Positions 1 to 10,591 of a stretch of DNA of 64,000 nt are shown here, piece by piece; the first letter of the stretch is position 1, and every line of letters starts with the position of its first letter. A model generated the notes under the pieces. It did no database searches. It saw only the letters and a list, made by a program, of their open reading frames with translations, and was not told the origin of the DNA. The DNA is from Tetramitus jugosus (Eukaryota; Heterolobosea; Eutetramitea; Acrasida; Vahlkampfiidae): assembly GCA_937625935.1 (NCBI GenBank), contig OW569352.1:186001-250000 (forward strand), given 5' to 3'. The position numbers and the translations under genes were made by a program.

Positions 1-2268
1 CAAGACAATAACAACGACAATGATATTCTTGAGATTCCAACACTTATTCCACTGCACGAGAATGTTCAAGAGCAAAACGAAGAAGAACTAGTCGATTATT
101 CTAGTGAAGACAGTGATGATGTGATTGAGAGATTGATGCAACCTGTGATTGAGCATCAACAACCTCTGCATCAACCAGATGATCACCAACACGTGAATGC
201 AGATCAACAAAACAATAATGATCACAACAATGAGAATGAAGAGCTGTTGGGTGACAATGCAAGGCCGATTCAAATCGTTTTCCAGGACGAGAATGAAGAT
301 GAAGCTGTTGATCTTGAAGAATTTATTGGACTGAAGGGAAGTTATCGTGCATTGCTACAGAATTGCTTGATTATTGTGCTGATGAACACATTGTATCTGT
401 TTGCACTGGTGTTTGTTCCGTTTACATTTGGTCGATTTGCACTGTCAATGCGAACACAGTTTCTACTCAAAACGAATGAAGAGTTTGAAGGTGTGGACAT
501 TTTTTCTAAATTGAGTGTGACGGCTGTGGGTTACTTGTGCATCCTTATCATTGGATTTGTTCTCTTTGTATGTATTGACATTTGTCTTTTATCGATAATT
601 GTACAATATTGAACGAGTGTGCTCACACAACTACTTTCACAACAGGTCATACTCCTTATTTTGCAACGCTTACTGTACAGTAACTCGAGCATTTCAGCAA
701 GTGCCATTGGTAACAAAACTCTGCAAGTGTGGCTATACATTCAAACGATATTGAAAGTCACATTCGTGAGTACATTTAACTTTGGTATCTCACCAGTGTG
801 CTGTGGAACAGTGTTGAATCTAGCGACTGCCGACTTTTTTGGATCAACTATGAGTGCTCGCATTAGCACAATGATGAATGACAAAATTTCGTTCCTGTTG
901 ATCCACTGGTTCTTGGGATTGTGTTTCTTGTTCAATTTGAGCTCTGCCATTAGATTACTCAGGAGGATCTTGCGAAAGAAGGTTCTATGGTTTTTGAACG
1001 ATCCAGATGATCCAAACTTCTCCTTTATCAGGGAGGCAGTCAATGTTCGATTCTTCACTGCGGTAAGACGTATTGCAGTTACTTTGAGCATGTTTGTGTT
1101 CTTGATTCTGGCTCTTGTGAGAGCACCTTTGAAGTTGTGCAAGAGCATTAGTGGCGATACATTCCCCTTAGCTCTAAAGTTCTCTCATCCGTTCCTTCAA
1201 ATTGGTGTCGATATTGTCATGTATTCCATTTTGACCCAGATAGGATTCGAGAATATCAGACCCCAGCTACAGGTTAAGACATTTGCCGAACAGTGGATAA
1301 AAACAGTGAGCACAGCCTTGGATCTCAATGATTACTTGTTCCCACATCCTGTGGATGAGAATGCTCAGATTGCACTTGAAGACGAGGAAGAAGACACGAT
1401 TTATAAGCCTCCAATGTTTGCACTCAGAATGGCTCTATTGTTAATGTTAGCCTGGTCCACATGTACTCTTAGTATTGGTGGTTTTATTTTGATTCCTCTA
1501 TTGGTAGGAAGAGGAGTACTGTGGATGTCACCTCATTTTATCTCATCCTATTTCTTCCGAACCAATGATTTGTACACTCACTTGATTGGCTCATATCTAA
1601 TGGGTGCAAGTATGATCGCAATCACATTTCTCATTCAACAAGTCCAACAACGCCAAGTGATGAACGTATTGACAACTGTTGCAAACTATATTACTCTGGG
1701 GATCAAGTGTTTTATTTTGGGAGCATTATGGTTCACAGTTATTCCTGTTCTTCTGGGACTTGCCTTTGAAATATCAATCGTCATCCCCGTTTTGATGAGT
1801 GACAAGACTGCGCTCATGCCATTGAGTGAGCTCTGGGCCTTTGGAGTATTCTTGTCTGGCATTTGTGTCCGATTTACCTATCTGTTGAAGAATGTTCAGG
1901 CTTTGGATTCGTGGAGACTTGAATTCGATAGAGTCGCTGCCAACGGAGCACAACAACTGGAAGCAACGAGAGTGTTTATGAACATCATCTTCCCAATCAT
2001 CTTTTGGTTGAGTGTGTTCATCAGTGTGCCATATCTTTTCGCAAAGCTATTGGCTCCATTCATTGTCTCCACTCGGCTCGTCCAGCATAGGGTACAAATC
2101 TACTCATATCCAATCATTGTCCTCATGTTCCTCTGCTACTTTTTACTGCTGTTGATCAAGATGTGCTGGAACAAGTTGCATGAAAACATTCGCGACCGAA
2201 GATACCTGATTCGAAGAAGTGTCGTTAATCTAGAAAATCTTCGAGCCGAACAAGAAATGATAAGATAA
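1..2268 (+). CDS. MARCHF6: Doa10/MARCHF6 (TEB4)-type ER E3 ubiquitin ligase, C-terminal part
   Basis: Partial at the left edge: the frame is open from base 1 and about 730 C-terminal residues are visible, so the N-terminal RING-CH domain lies outside the window. CDS is join(<1..567,646..2268). The 78-bp phase-0 intron (GTATGT at 568, CAG ending at 645) removes an in-frame TGA at 610-612. An acidic Asn/Gln-rich stretch is followed by many membrane segments. Segments such as GLKGSYRALL before LNTLYLFALVF-like helices, and LRRILRKKVLWFLNDPDDP, match the conserved TEB4/Doa10 transmembrane region. Family members sit in the ER membrane and ubiquitinate ER-associated degradation substrates. The stop lies 45 bp from the stop of the convergent next gene. 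Identity is strong; the exact splice is inferred from consensus and reading frame. Confidence 0.88.
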
Positions 2269-2313
2269 ATCATAAGGAGGAACATCTCTGTGATCATTGT
2301 AATTTGTCATTTA

Positions 2314-3222
2314 TTATTTGGCTTGCACGAGCAAATCCTTTAGCGTTTTCACACCTTGTTCCTTATTCTTGCCAAAAGAGGACGATGAATTCGTATCGGT
2401 TGTTATACCCTTCAACAACAACTCTGCCTCCGAAACACACAATTGACTCACCTCTGATGCAATTGCACACATTTGACGCAATTGATGCTTGTCCTTTGCA
2501 GCACCCTTGGCTGCACCACCACTCGCGCTATCAACACCAGCACCAGACAACGACTCACCAGACGACATTTTCTTCACCAATTCAGACTCTTCTCTCCTCA
2601 TGTGTCTAATGAGCTTTGGTTCTTGAAAAGTGAGATGGTGCATCTGATGAACAGCTCCACTCAAATCAACCAACATTTTTGAAATGTCCAACTTTGCAAA
2701 TGATTTGTAGTATTGAAGAGCATCTTGCTGTTCCAATGTCGTCGTAGGCTTCGTAGATTCGAGTCTAACGTCCAACCTTGACTTTTCTCTCGTTTTTGTC
2801 TCAAACAAGTGATCCAACAGTGCAATCATATAATTCACGTGCTTGTCCACATCATTGACCACATGTTTTGCATCTACTGCAGAGTCTTCATGATGAACAG
2901 AATCAGCTTCAGTAGTCGTAGTCGACGAAGCAGTTTTTTGATGAGTGGATTTCAGTGCAAGTGTCGTGTGAAGTTCATTGGCAGAGCTTCCATTGGACAA
3001 CAATGTGGGCACGATGCGAGAAGAAGTGTACAATTCATCATTGAACTCGAAAATGGAGTCCAGCTGAGATTTGGTCTTGAAATTGGCGCTCTTTTTCCAC
3101 TGTCGGAATAATTGATTGTGGGCAGAGTCTATTTTTGGTTTTTTGTTGTCTTGATGATCCTTGTCGTCACTATTGTTTGTACCATTATTGGTCTTGTTGT
3201 TATTCAAACGTTTGCGTTTCAT
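2314..3222 (-). CDS. Uncharacterised basic-N-terminus protein (302 aa)
   Basis: I do not recognise this protein. It opens with MKRKRLNNNK and later NKKPK, which resemble nuclear localisation signals. The middle (about residues 120-210) looks helical and contains FAKLDISKMLVDLSGAVHQM. A Gly/Ser/Ala-rich linker follows, then a conserved-looking helix CAIASEVSQLCVSEAELLL near the C-terminus. There is no signal peptide or membrane segment. It converges on the Doa10-like gene, and its start faces the RhoGEF gene across about 270 bp, which probably holds both promoters. The long ORF with ordinary codon use supports a real gene; function is unknown. Confidence 0.7.
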   Translation of the reverse strand: MKRKRLNNNKTNNGTNNSDDKDHQDNKKPKIDSAHNQLFRQWKKSANFKTKSQLDSIFEFNDELYTSSRIVPTLLSNGSSANELHTTLALKSTHQKTASSTTTTEADSVHHEDSAVDAKHVVNDVDKHVNYMIALLDHLFETKTREKSRLDVRLESTKPTTTLEQQDALQYYKSFAKLDISKMLVDLSGAVHQMHHLTFQEPKLIRHMRREESELVKKMSSGESLSGAGVDSASGGAAKGAAKDKHQLRQMCAIASEVSQLCVSEAELLLKGITTDTNSSSSFGKNKEQGVKTLKDLLVQAK

Positions 3223-3490
3223 TTTGAATTACTATGTTATTCACTGAATAATTGTATTTGCTGTTGTTGGTTGTTTGTGTGGAAATGCTGAATTTTTTCC
3301 TGTCGGCGAAATAATCAACGCACAAACACATTGAATGTTCATTCAACAACATGCCTGACACTTGATGTATTTGTCAAGTCATATGAAAGCACGCACGAAA
3401 CAAACAGAACAGGCACGGACAGCTGATCATCGAGCACACTAAAAATATCCAAAGAAAGTTTGGTGTCCCGAGAGATTTCACTCCTTCCCC

Positions 3491-5032
3491 ATGCCCTGGT
3501 TCAACTGTTGCGGCCTTTGTGACACCCGTCACAAACCAAAAAACAAGAAACTAAAGAACAGCACAAAGCACATGACACAGAACTCAAATCCGCAGTTGAA
3601 CTTGCCCTTGTTAGCGACTTCACCTTCTGAAGAGGAAGAAGTGAGCAAAAGCAACGTTGACTGGTACGATTTTCAGGACTTGCAACAGTTGCAAAGTGCA
3701 ATTGCAACGTATCGGTCAACAAGGAAGCACACCATTGTGCACAGAGGCACGACTCACGTAGCACCAACTCTGCTGCCGTCAGATCATCAGAGTAGGATGT
3801 CTTCACACAACAAGGATAACTGCGACAGCGATGGTGCCGAGAGTGCGCAAGATGAAGCTAACAATAGCGAGAAAGTACTCCTTGTTAGTGGAAGTTGTTG
3901 TAGTAGCAACATTACAGAACAACAATATAGAAATCATGTAATGACAGAGTTCTTAACAAGTGAAGAGAGCTATATTCATCAATTGGATGTGTTGAATGAT
4001 GAATTCATAGAGCCAATTGTTCAACAGGGAATTTTAACGCCCAAAGTTGCAGAGCTCATGTTCCCAGTCGATATACAAATCATACGAAAAGTGAACAAGA
4101 ACTTTTACTCTCACTTGCGTCAGATTGTGTTCAGTTCAAATCGCAATAGTCGTCGTCTCGCAGAGACTGATTATCAGGTTACCCTTCGATTGGACACTAC
4201 GAAACCTAAGACAATGCAATTGGCACAATTGTTCCTATATTTTGCTCAAGGATTTAGGCTTTACATTGGTTATATTACCAAATACAGTACGATAACAAAG
4301 GTATTACGCGAGGAAGTGAAGCGGCCCAATGTCAAGCTGAATGAGTTCTTGAAGGACCGACGCAGTCGGTTGAAAACTAGAGGAGAAAAGGTAGTTAATA
4401 TAACTGATTATTTGATTGTGATGATACAGCGTTTGCCTCGCTATCGGTTGTTGATGGAGGACTTGAGAAAACACACAGACCCAAACGATGAATCTTATTC
4501 TACGATAATTGAGGCATGCAAAGTTGTGGCCTCCATTGCAAAGTTTTGTAATGATAAGGAACGCGAATTCAAAATCAATAGTGTAACAGCAGATCTACAA
4601 CTCTCTCTACGGATGAAACTCCCGAACGGAACTATGCAAGACTTTATTCAACCATCTAGGCAACTTATCGAACAGCATACGAACGATCAGACTGCGATGC
4701 AATTGGTGATGCGAGACGGAAGATACGGTCCATGTGATTTGTACATATTTTCAGACTCGATTGCTGTGAAGAAAAGATATGGTGTGAATCAAAACAAAAC
4801 ATATGTGTTGTATTTGCGAGTGAATTGTGATACACCATTTGGACAAGTATCAGAAGTCAGTGTAAATGTTGAGTGGTTGTTGGAGACTGATGGAAGGGCA
4901 CTGAGTATCGCCACGACCTATCAAAAGGACAATGAGAAAGTCACAAAGAAGTTTGCGTTCGTGTGTGGTTCAACAGATACTTGTTCTCAGGTCATTAATA
5001 CTGTCAACCGGATTCTGGCATCAAAAATGTAA
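3491..5032 (+). CDS. RhoGEF (DH-PH) protein
   Basis: A 513-residue intronless ORF. Residues 1-150 are low complexity, with a Cys-containing start MPWFNCCGLCD that could be lipidated. A Dbl-homology domain spans about residues 150-360: it begins EFLTSEESYIHQLDVL (conserved region 1) and contains VNITDYLIVMIQRLPRYRLLMEDL (conserved region 3), the most diagnostic DH helix. About residues 375-510 form a probable PH domain with predicted strands around DLYIFSDSIAV and ending in a helix near the C-terminus. DH proteins load GTP on Rho/Rac GTPases and so control actin. Naegleria relatives carry many such proteins, so no one-to-one orthologue is claimed. Confidence 0.88.
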   Translation: MPWFNCCGLCDTRHKPKNKKLKNSTKHMTQNSNPQLNLPLLATSPSEEEEVSKSNVDWYDFQDLQQLQSAIATYRSTRKHTIVHRGTTHVAPTLLPSDHQSRMSSHNKDNCDSDGAESAQDEANNSEKVLLVSGSCCSSNITEQQYRNHVMTEFLTSEESYIHQLDVLNDEFIEPIVQQGILTPKVAELMFPVDIQIIRKVNKNFYSHLRQIVFSSNRNSRRLAETDYQVTLRLDTTKPKTMQLAQLFLYFAQGFRLYIGYITKYSTITKVLREEVKRPNVKLNEFLKDRRSRLKTRGEKVVNITDYLIVMIQRLPRYRLLMEDLRKHTDPNDESYSTIIEACKVVASIAKFCNDKEREFKINSVTADLQLSLRMKLPNGTMQDFIQPSRQLIEQHTNDQTAMQLVMRDGRYGPCDLYIFSDSIAVKKRYGVNQNKTYVLYLRVNCDTPFGQVSEVSVNVEWLLETDGRALSIATTYQKDNEKVTKKFAFVCGSTDTCSQVINTVNRILASKM

Positions 5033-5116
5033 CATTCCTTTCAAACAATTCTCTGTTAGGTCGATCATTGTTGTAAATAAATATTGGATTTTACAAATGC
5101 AAGTTTGGCCGGTTAT

Positions 5117-6694
5117 TTACTCTGCGGTCGTCAGGACTGTTTGCGTTTCAATACCATTCGAGTCCCAAATCAAATAATGGTTGTTGTGGTACCAACTTGG
5201 CGCACATATTACCATCACACCGTCGACTTCATCATAACGCCCTCTCCAATCTCTCCTACTATCTCCAACGATAATTACCTTTTGTCTTTCATTCCGGGAA
5301 CCTTCGTCCAAGAAGGAGACAAGAGATAGGTCAGAGTCTAACTTCCAATATACTGGCTGCACCGTGAGTTCAAATGGTGTTAAATGTCTTTGTCGAATAA
5401 CGGTTCTCCATGCACGAACCCATTCATCATCTTTTTGAATGTTAGTGTGATCCGCAAAACGGAACAGGTTATTTCGAAGGAAACGAGATCCTAGTTCTAA
5501 ATCGGCACAGACTCTGACATCCACTTTATCCCACCAGGAGCCAACACATGGATCACTACAAAACTTGACATGCTTCATTTGTGAAAATAGATCCGTTATT
5601 TGAGTGCTGAGCTCAGCTCGTGGAAGCATTCCATTGAACCCTCCAGGGCATAAATCCCGCAAACCAGACACAAATCTGAACTTCAAATTAGAGAAATGGT
5701 TCAGTAGAGGAACTAGTTCAACAAAGAATCCCTTGTACAGTGCCATATTGGAGTGATTGTTCGATTTGAATTCAGGTGACACAAAACTGCCCAGTATTAG
5801 CACCAATGTATCAGGCTTTGAATCTCTATTGGTCAAGAAATCAAACAATGTATATAACCGTTCAAGTACTCCAACCTGATCAAAGAACAAATCCTTAATA
5901 ATTACAACACGACTCGAATCATTTGGCAAGTGCTGAACATCAAATGGTACATCCCGAGGAAGAATTGGCGGCAAAATCATTGCACTCACATCAACTGCTT
6001 GTGTAACTTGATTGAATTCTCCATTGACAATGACAGACATTCCAGCACAGAATATACCCTCACCAATCTTCTCACACTTGTCCAGATTGAGCCGTATCAC
6101 ACCAGTTGTATCCTCCAAGTACAAGCTTCTGTCATGAATCTTCTGAGTGATTGTTCCAAAAAGAGAATGTGTTCCACGAGAACTAATCAATGCATTAATC
6201 GGAATCATTTGTAAAGAACTCAACAAGTTACTGCTCTGACACAGTTGATGAATGATTCTCGTGCGTTGCAACTGTAAATTGACCAAATCAACACCGTTTG
6301 CAAACTTTGCACCTTGAATATCAATGGATTTCACATCAAAAGGCCCACTAAATCTCTCTGTTCTCGATTGAGATGTCCCTGAGCTCTGTTTCGTGTTCGT
6401 TCCTTGTTGCGCTGTTGCACTCGAGGCATTGTTGCTATTGCTCAAGGCAAAGAAGAATGCATCAACATGGGCAGTGTTAATGGTCGTTTCAGTCGGATTC
6501 GTAGCCAACTGTTTCTTGATAAACTTCTCCAGAGTGTCCTCGAATGAAATGTAATTGCCCGTGGAAGCACCATTTTCAGTAGTTGTGTAGACTTTTGTGA
6601 GAAAATGATCGAGAGCACTAGGCTGAATGACCATACGGTACTGCTTTAGCTTTTGAACCACACGTTTCTTGTCTCTCGCACTGTTTAACAACAT
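5117..6694 (-). CDS. POLE2: DNA polymerase epsilon subunit B (POLE2/Dpb2)
   Basis: B subunit of replicative DNA polymerase epsilon, 525 residues from the chosen start. The N-terminal helical region (KQYRMVIQPSALDHFL) matches the Dpb2 N-terminal domain. A central OB-fold is followed by a calcineurin-like phosphoesterase domain, inactive in this family, with LVLILGSFVSPEF, KFRFVSGLRDLCPGG and CSDPCV characteristic of POLE2; human POLE2 is 527 aa. I chose the ATG at 6694 because the longer ORF to 6844 would add about 50 atypical residues and run into the 3' end of the upstream SNARE gene. The 104-bp gap upstream holds a GGCGCC palindrome and GCGCG on AT-rich DNA, an E2F-like arrangement that would suit an S-phase gene. 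Confidence 0.9.
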   Translation of the reverse strand: MLLNSARDKKRVVQKLKQYRMVIQPSALDHFLTKVYTTTENGASTGNYISFEDTLEKFIKKQLATNPTETTINTAHVDAFFFALSNSNNASSATAQQGTNTKQSSGTSQSRTERFSGPFDVKSIDIQGAKFANGVDLVNLQLQRTRIIHQLCQSSNLLSSLQMIPINALISSRGTHSLFGTITQKIHDRSLYLEDTTGVIRLNLDKCEKIGEGIFCAGMSVIVNGEFNQVTQAVDVSAMILPPILPRDVPFDVQHLPNDSSRVVIIKDLFFDQVGVLERLYTLFDFLTNRDSKPDTLVLILGSFVSPEFKSNNHSNMALYKGFFVELVPLLNHFSNLKFRFVSGLRDLCPGGFNGMLPRAELSTQITDLFSQMKHVKFCSDPCVGSWWDKVDVRVCADLELGSRFLRNNLFRFADHTNIQKDDEWVRAWRTVIRQRHLTPFELTVQPVYWKLDSDLSLVSFLDEGSRNERQKVIIVGDSRRDWRGRYDEVDGVMVICAPSWYHNNHYLIWDSNGIETQTVLTTAE

Positions 6695-6751
6695 GATGTC
6701 AACGTTTTGCCACTTTTTTTCTTTCTTGTTCAAGAACTGAAACGAACAAAA

Positions 6752-6762
6752 AATGGCGCCAA
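6752..6762. promoter_or_regulatory. E2F-like GGCGCC palindrome upstream of POLE2
   Basis: On the minus strand this reads TTGGCGCCATT just upstream of the POLE2 start, with a second GCGCG at about 6771-6775. It resembles the E2F/DP consensus TTTSSCGC. It sits in the 104-bp gap between the SNARE stop and the POLE2 start. Regulatory function is inferred only. Confidence 0.35.
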
Positions 6763-6798
6763 TAAAAAAAGCGCGTAAAAACAGTAGTAAATGATCCT

Positions 6799-7455
6799 TT
6801 ACTTCTTGGTGGCGACACAACGATGGAAGGTTGGGAAACCACAAGCAAACAAAATGATGACTAGCAAGACAATCAATACTACAACAACAATCGCAGCAAT
6901 AATCATCATATGTCTCATAATCATTCTATTCTTCACTGCTCTGGACTTTCTTCTATAGTCGCTGGCATCTTGAGCCAATTGATCTGTTTTTGATACCAAA
7001 TCTTCCAATTTCTCACCTCTCTCCAATAGCTTATCAATATTATCAATCATAACATCCTTGACCTCATCCACTCTTCTCTTCAACTCTCTTAGCTTGTCAT
7101 TGGCTGGGTCATTGAACCGATTGAGCTCAGAGTCCAAAAAAGTAGACAAATTCTTTGTTCCTCTCTCGAGAACATAGTTCTCAATGCTATCAATCAGAGC
7201 CCAGACCAACCGCTTGCCAGCATCACTCTTTGCAATGATCAAGTAAATGTGGTCACCTGATACCTTGTAGTGGAACTCAATATCTTTTTGAGTCAAAATA
7301 CGCTTGTGGTTCTCTTCTGCGACCTTTGAAAGAATTCTTTGCTTCACGAAATCAACATATTGATCAAGGGAGGAAGAGGAGTGTGGAGCTGGACTCTGCC
7401 CAACAATTTCGCGGTCATAATCCATGTGAGCCACAAGGGCAACTAAAAAACTCAT
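6799..7455 (-). CDS. Longin-domain R-SNARE (VAMP7-like)
   Basis: A 218-residue tail-anchored vesicle SNARE. Residues 1-115 form a longin domain starting MSFLVALVAHMDYDREIVGQ. Residues about 120-178 are the SNARE coiled coil with the zero-layer arginine R146 in DKLLERGEKLEDLVSKTDQL, the R-SNARE signature. Residues about 182-206 form a hydrophobic anchor, followed by a short tail. VAMP7-type SNAREs act in fusion with endosomes, lysosomes and the contractile-vacuole or plasma membrane. The start at 7455 gives the expected longin N-terminus; the longer ORF adds unrelated residues. VAMP7 and VAMP72x subtypes cannot be separated here. Confidence 0.92.
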   Translation of the reverse strand: MSFLVALVAHMDYDREIVGQSPAPHSSSSLDQYVDFVKQRILSKVAEENHKRILTQKDIEFHYKVSGDHIYLIIAKSDAGKRLVWALIDSIENYVLERGTKNLSTFLDSELNRFNDPANDKLRELKRRVDEVKDVMIDNIDKLLERGEKLEDLVSKTDQLAQDASDYRRKSRAVKNRMIMRHMMIIAAIVVVVLIVLLVIILFACGFPTFHRCVATKK

Positions 7456-7615
7456 TGTTGGTTTGCTGCGATATTCTTCTCGGTTTTGGTTCTTGTTCTT
7501 GTTCCTTCGATCTCCATGATGGAGAAGCGGAGAAAGTTGGAGTATCTCGGAGTAAATTGGACAAGATGTATTCGAAGGCATTACACTTTACAATACCTCA
7601 ACGAGCAAATATTTA

Positions 7616-8935
7616 TTACAATCTCTCTGCAAAAATGGCATTCATGTCGAACTTGACATAAGAACGATCGAATGCATTGTCTGGTCCTTGTTCACCTTCA
7701 GCCTTGGCATTGGCAACGTAGACGAAATTGTTCTTGAAGTCAAACACGGCGACTTGCATGTCTCCTGTCTTAGAAGCAGCAACAATCTGTCTTGTGTTCT
7801 CGGCATTGAGCTTTCCGTAGTATTGTCGGAGCATGGATCCAAAGCATGGATCGCTAGATGGCTGAACATGCTTATCCCAATAGACAACGTTACGCAATTG
7901 AGGATGAGCATCAGAAGAAGGTTGAGTCATCCAATCATAAACATTGAGATACTTGTGAGAATATTCAACACCTCTGAACTCTCCAGTCTTGCTGTCACCA
8001 ACACCAACGTGAATAGAACATGTTCTCTTGGCATTGATCAAAATGTTCAATGCAGCATCCAAATCAGTTGCATACTGAAGGACATCTCTCAACACATAGG
8101 TCCACGGCATGCCGAATCTAGAATCCTGAGTATCAGGATGACCCAACCACACCTTCTCAGAAATACCAATGCTATTGGCACTGTATCCAGTAATCACACC
8201 AATCAATCCAGGGTAACCAATATTGGAGAAGGCTTGTGTGCCGTCATTAGGATGATACACAACCATAGATGGCCACTTTTTAATAGGTGCATGACTATCC
8301 CAATCCAATGCTCTCAATTGCATGAGACCTCCTTGTTCAGTGGAAGAATTCCAAGCACCGTACATGGAGCAGCCTGCCTTGATCAACTCTGGCAACAAGT
8401 TCAATCGTCTAAACAACTTGACATCCAATCCACTACCATCAGCCAATCCTTGCAATTCTTGCTCATAACGATCAGGTGTATACTTCTTTGTAATATAGTA
8501 ATTCAAATCGAGAGCTGCATTCAATCCAAATTCAGCAATCAACTTTGCAAAATACTCTGGAATACGCTTCAAGTACTCTGCAATCATGTTGTCAAGGTAT
8601 GTAAAGTAAAGAGGAATCATAATATTCAATTCTTCCTTCATCAACTCACCCACTGCCTTACCCCAGTCATAAGGAGCACCGTAGACATGAAGGAGATGAA
8701 TGTGATCGTCACCCTTACCACCGGCGATGTATCTTCTGCCATTGGTTGTGTTCTTGATAAAGATGGGAGCAACATCAATGATTGGATTCGTGTTGGGACT
8801 ACCCTTGCAGTTATATTCATTGTCCTTTCGGACATAAAACTGTTTGGTTGGACGAGCGCTTTGGGCGTGGTTGGCCAGGAGGAAAATACTGGCCACCAAC
8901 AAAACGAACAATGTTGTCAATCGTAGTGACTTCAT
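7616..8935 (-). CDS. Secreted C45/AAT-family (Ntn-hydrolase) protein, dcd1-like
   Basis: A 439-residue protein with a clear signal peptide (residues 1 to about 26, MKSLRLTTLFVLLVASIFLL then AQS). The body fits the acyl-CoA:6-aminopenicillanic-acid acyltransferase (peptidase C45) family, in which autocleavage exposes an N-terminal Cys. The likely nucleophile is C189 in AGCSMYGAW, followed by QLRALDWD, a pattern shared with Dictyostelium dcd1-type proteins, which it resembles overall. Such proteins are lysosomal or secreted amidase-like hydrolases; the substrate is unknown. Cleavage before C189 is inferred. It diverges from a small plus-strand gene across a 229-bp gap. Confidence 0.78.
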   Translation of the reverse strand: MKSLRLTTLFVLLVASIFLLANHAQSARPTKQFYVRKDNEYNCKGSPNTNPIIDVAPIFIKNTTNGRRYIAGGKGDDHIHLLHVYGAPYDWGKAVGELMKEELNIMIPLYFTYLDNMIAEYLKRIPEYFAKLIAEFGLNAALDLNYYITKKYTPDRYEQELQGLADGSGLDVKLFRRLNLLPELIKAGCSMYGAWNSSTEQGGLMQLRALDWDSHAPIKKWPSMVVYHPNDGTQAFSNIGYPGLIGVITGYSANSIGISEKVWLGHPDTQDSRFGMPWTYVLRDVLQYATDLDAALNILINAKRTCSIHVGVGDSKTGEFRGVEYSHKYLNVYDWMTQPSSDAHPQLRNVVYWDKHVQPSSDPCFGSMLRQYYGKLNAENTRQIVAASKTGDMQVAVFDFKNNFVYVANAKAEGEQGPDNAFDRSYVKFDMNAIFAERL

Positions 8936-9164
8936 GTTAGATTATGATGAGGATAAATAAGTGCGTGTTGGATTGTGTGTTGTTTTTTGGGGATATCGCA
9001 CAAAACGAATGAACTGGACGGTTTCTGCGAAAGGCCGACAGAAGAAGGGATTAATGTTCACAATGTTCACCCCCAAAAAAATACCTGCACGTTCGGAGAT
9101 CTGTGCTTCAAAATGAGCAAAAATCTCATTCCCCAGTTCAACAAAGAAGAAGAATACAATCATC

Positions 9165-9635
9165 ATGAATAAGTTTTTGTCTATTGTTCGGATCAAGAGA
9201 GCAATTATCGTGCGTCACGGTCAATTGACATTTTCAACGCACGCCGCATTCCGCGGGGAAGTGGCGAAAGGCAGGCTTGAACACCACATGTCATTGAACG
9301 ATGAGTTGAACTCAACACATATTGAACCCGTAGATCTAAACATTGACTCCAATGAGTCAGAGGAAGGAAGTGCATCTTCTACAGTTGAAAATTTTGAAAT
9401 TGATCCTTTGGCTGGTAGAGTCGCTGTGGCACTGGAGGACTCTGGCACAATGAATGTTGAATTGGAGCCAGCAGTGGAGAGCCATATCAAGGGACTTTAC
9501 TCACCCAATGAAAACCAAAGAACGAACAAGTATCTTGACCCCACACTGCTCCGACAAGTAGAGGAAGACTCCTTTCACACTCACCAATCCGTGAGACCGA
9601 ATGCCTATCCAACGGACAACCAGAAAATTCCATAA
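9165..9635 (+). CDS. Small hypothetical protein, possible mitochondrial presequence
   Basis: A 156-residue ORF that I do not recognise. The N-terminus MNKFLSIVRIKRAIIVRHGQ is basic and lacks acidic residues, consistent with a mitochondrial targeting sequence; the rest is acidic and largely polar. Supporting a real gene: ATG in an AT-rich leader, non-repetitive composition and a position in an otherwise empty gap with its own 5' and 3' spacing. Against: no recognised domain and short length. Confidence 0.5.
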   Translation: MNKFLSIVRIKRAIIVRHGQLTFSTHAAFRGEVAKGRLEHHMSLNDELNSTHIEPVDLNIDSNESEEGSASSTVENFEIDPLAGRVAVALEDSGTMNVELEPAVESHIKGLYSPNENQRTNKYLDPTLLRQVEEDSFHTHQSVRPNAYPTDNQKIP

Positions 9636-9769
9636 TGTAGTAGTAACAATCTCCATTTGATTCTCGTGTTCTTATGGCCATACCATCAGTAAAGTAAATA
9701 ATTATTGTATCCATGTTATCCTCTTTTTGTTGGAGTTGAGAGTGGAGGTTGTGGCTATTGTGAATGTTT

Positions 9770-10591
9770 TTAATCCTCCAATGTTGCCAAGAATCGAGAA
9801 CAAATGTACAGGACACAACCACCTACTACATTGGCAACCAGTGTTCCCTCCTTACCAGAGTAACGCAATGCGTTGGGGATGAGTTCCTTCATGCAAACAT
9901 AGGTCATCACACCAGCCACAGCAGCCAACATAAATGACACTGCATACGCATCCATGAAATGATGAAAAACGAGACCAAATGCCAGAGCACCAATCGGTTC
10001 ACACAAACCACTCAAGGCACTCCACTTCATTGCTGTCCATTTGCTGTTTGTTGCTGCATAGATGGGCGCAGCAACTGCCATACCTTCTGGAAAGTTATGC
10101 AATCCGATCGCCACTGCAATCGTCACGCCCATTCTCCATCCGTTCATTGTTGATAGAAACACAGCCATTCCCTCTGGGAAATTATGAACTGAGATACCAA
10201 TCACAACAATGAACCCAGTGACCAACAACTTGGTATCGACGGCACGTGACTCACCCTTTCCACCATCTATGCCACTCACAGGCAACACAACAAACGAAGA
10301 AGCATCCGGTTCAGGAATAAACTTTACAATCAAGTGCATGACGATACATCCAATCAGAAAAGCAAGCAACAAAACACGAAATCCACCCAACACATGATAT
10401 GACTCTGGTAACAAATCGAAGCAACTGACATAGAGCATGACACCACTGGCGAAACCGAGCATAAGACCAGTTGTTTTATGACTAGGTTGTCCAAAACAGA
10501 TCACAAACAAGCCTCCAATACTAGTCGCCAATCCACTGATAAAGCTCAAGGCCAATGCGCTTTGATATTGGTCATTTGTAAAGAATTCCAT
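9770..10591 (-). CDS. ZIP-family metal transporter (ZupT/SLC39A11-like)
   Basis: A 273-residue multi-pass protein with about eight hydrophobic helices. The two signature ZIP metal-binding helices are present: VHNFPEGMAVFLS and, after about 30 residues, GLHNFPEGMAVAAPIY. His, Asn and Glu of these motifs form the binuclear metal site that carries Zn2+ (also Fe2+ or Mn2+) into the cytoplasm. Its short length and lack of a His-rich loop put it with the GufA/ZupT/SLC39A11 subgroup rather than the LIV-1 type. The start at 10591 opens directly into the first helix. Its upstream region is shared with the sterol methyltransferase gene. Confidence 0.93.
   Translation of the reverse strand: MEFFTNDQYQSALALSFISGLATSIGGLFVICFGQPSHKTTGLMLGFASGVMLYVSCFDLLPESYHVLGGFRVLLLAFLIGCIVMHLIVKFIPEPDASSFVVLPVSGIDGGKGESRAVDTKLLVTGFIVVIGISVHNFPEGMAVFLSTMNGWRMGVTIAVAIGLHNFPEGMAVAAPIYAATNSKWTAMKWSALSGLCEPIGALAFGLVFHHFMDAYAVSFMLAAVAGVMTYVCMKELIPNALRYSGKEGTLVANVVGGCVLYICSRFLATLED

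Noticed and set aside
568-645. In-frame TGA at 610-612 suggesting a broken or two-gene Doa10 locus
   Set aside because: A phase-0 intron with GTATGT and CAG borders removes it exactly and joins two parts of the same transmembrane domain.
8975-9172. Small plus-strand ORF in the gap before the 9165 gene
   Set aside because: Overlaps the next start and has no recognisable content; likely the shared promoter of two divergent genes.
9165-9635. Mitochondrial ribosomal protein assignment for the small ORF
   Set aside because: Only a basic N-terminus supports it; no ribosomal-protein motif could be recognised.
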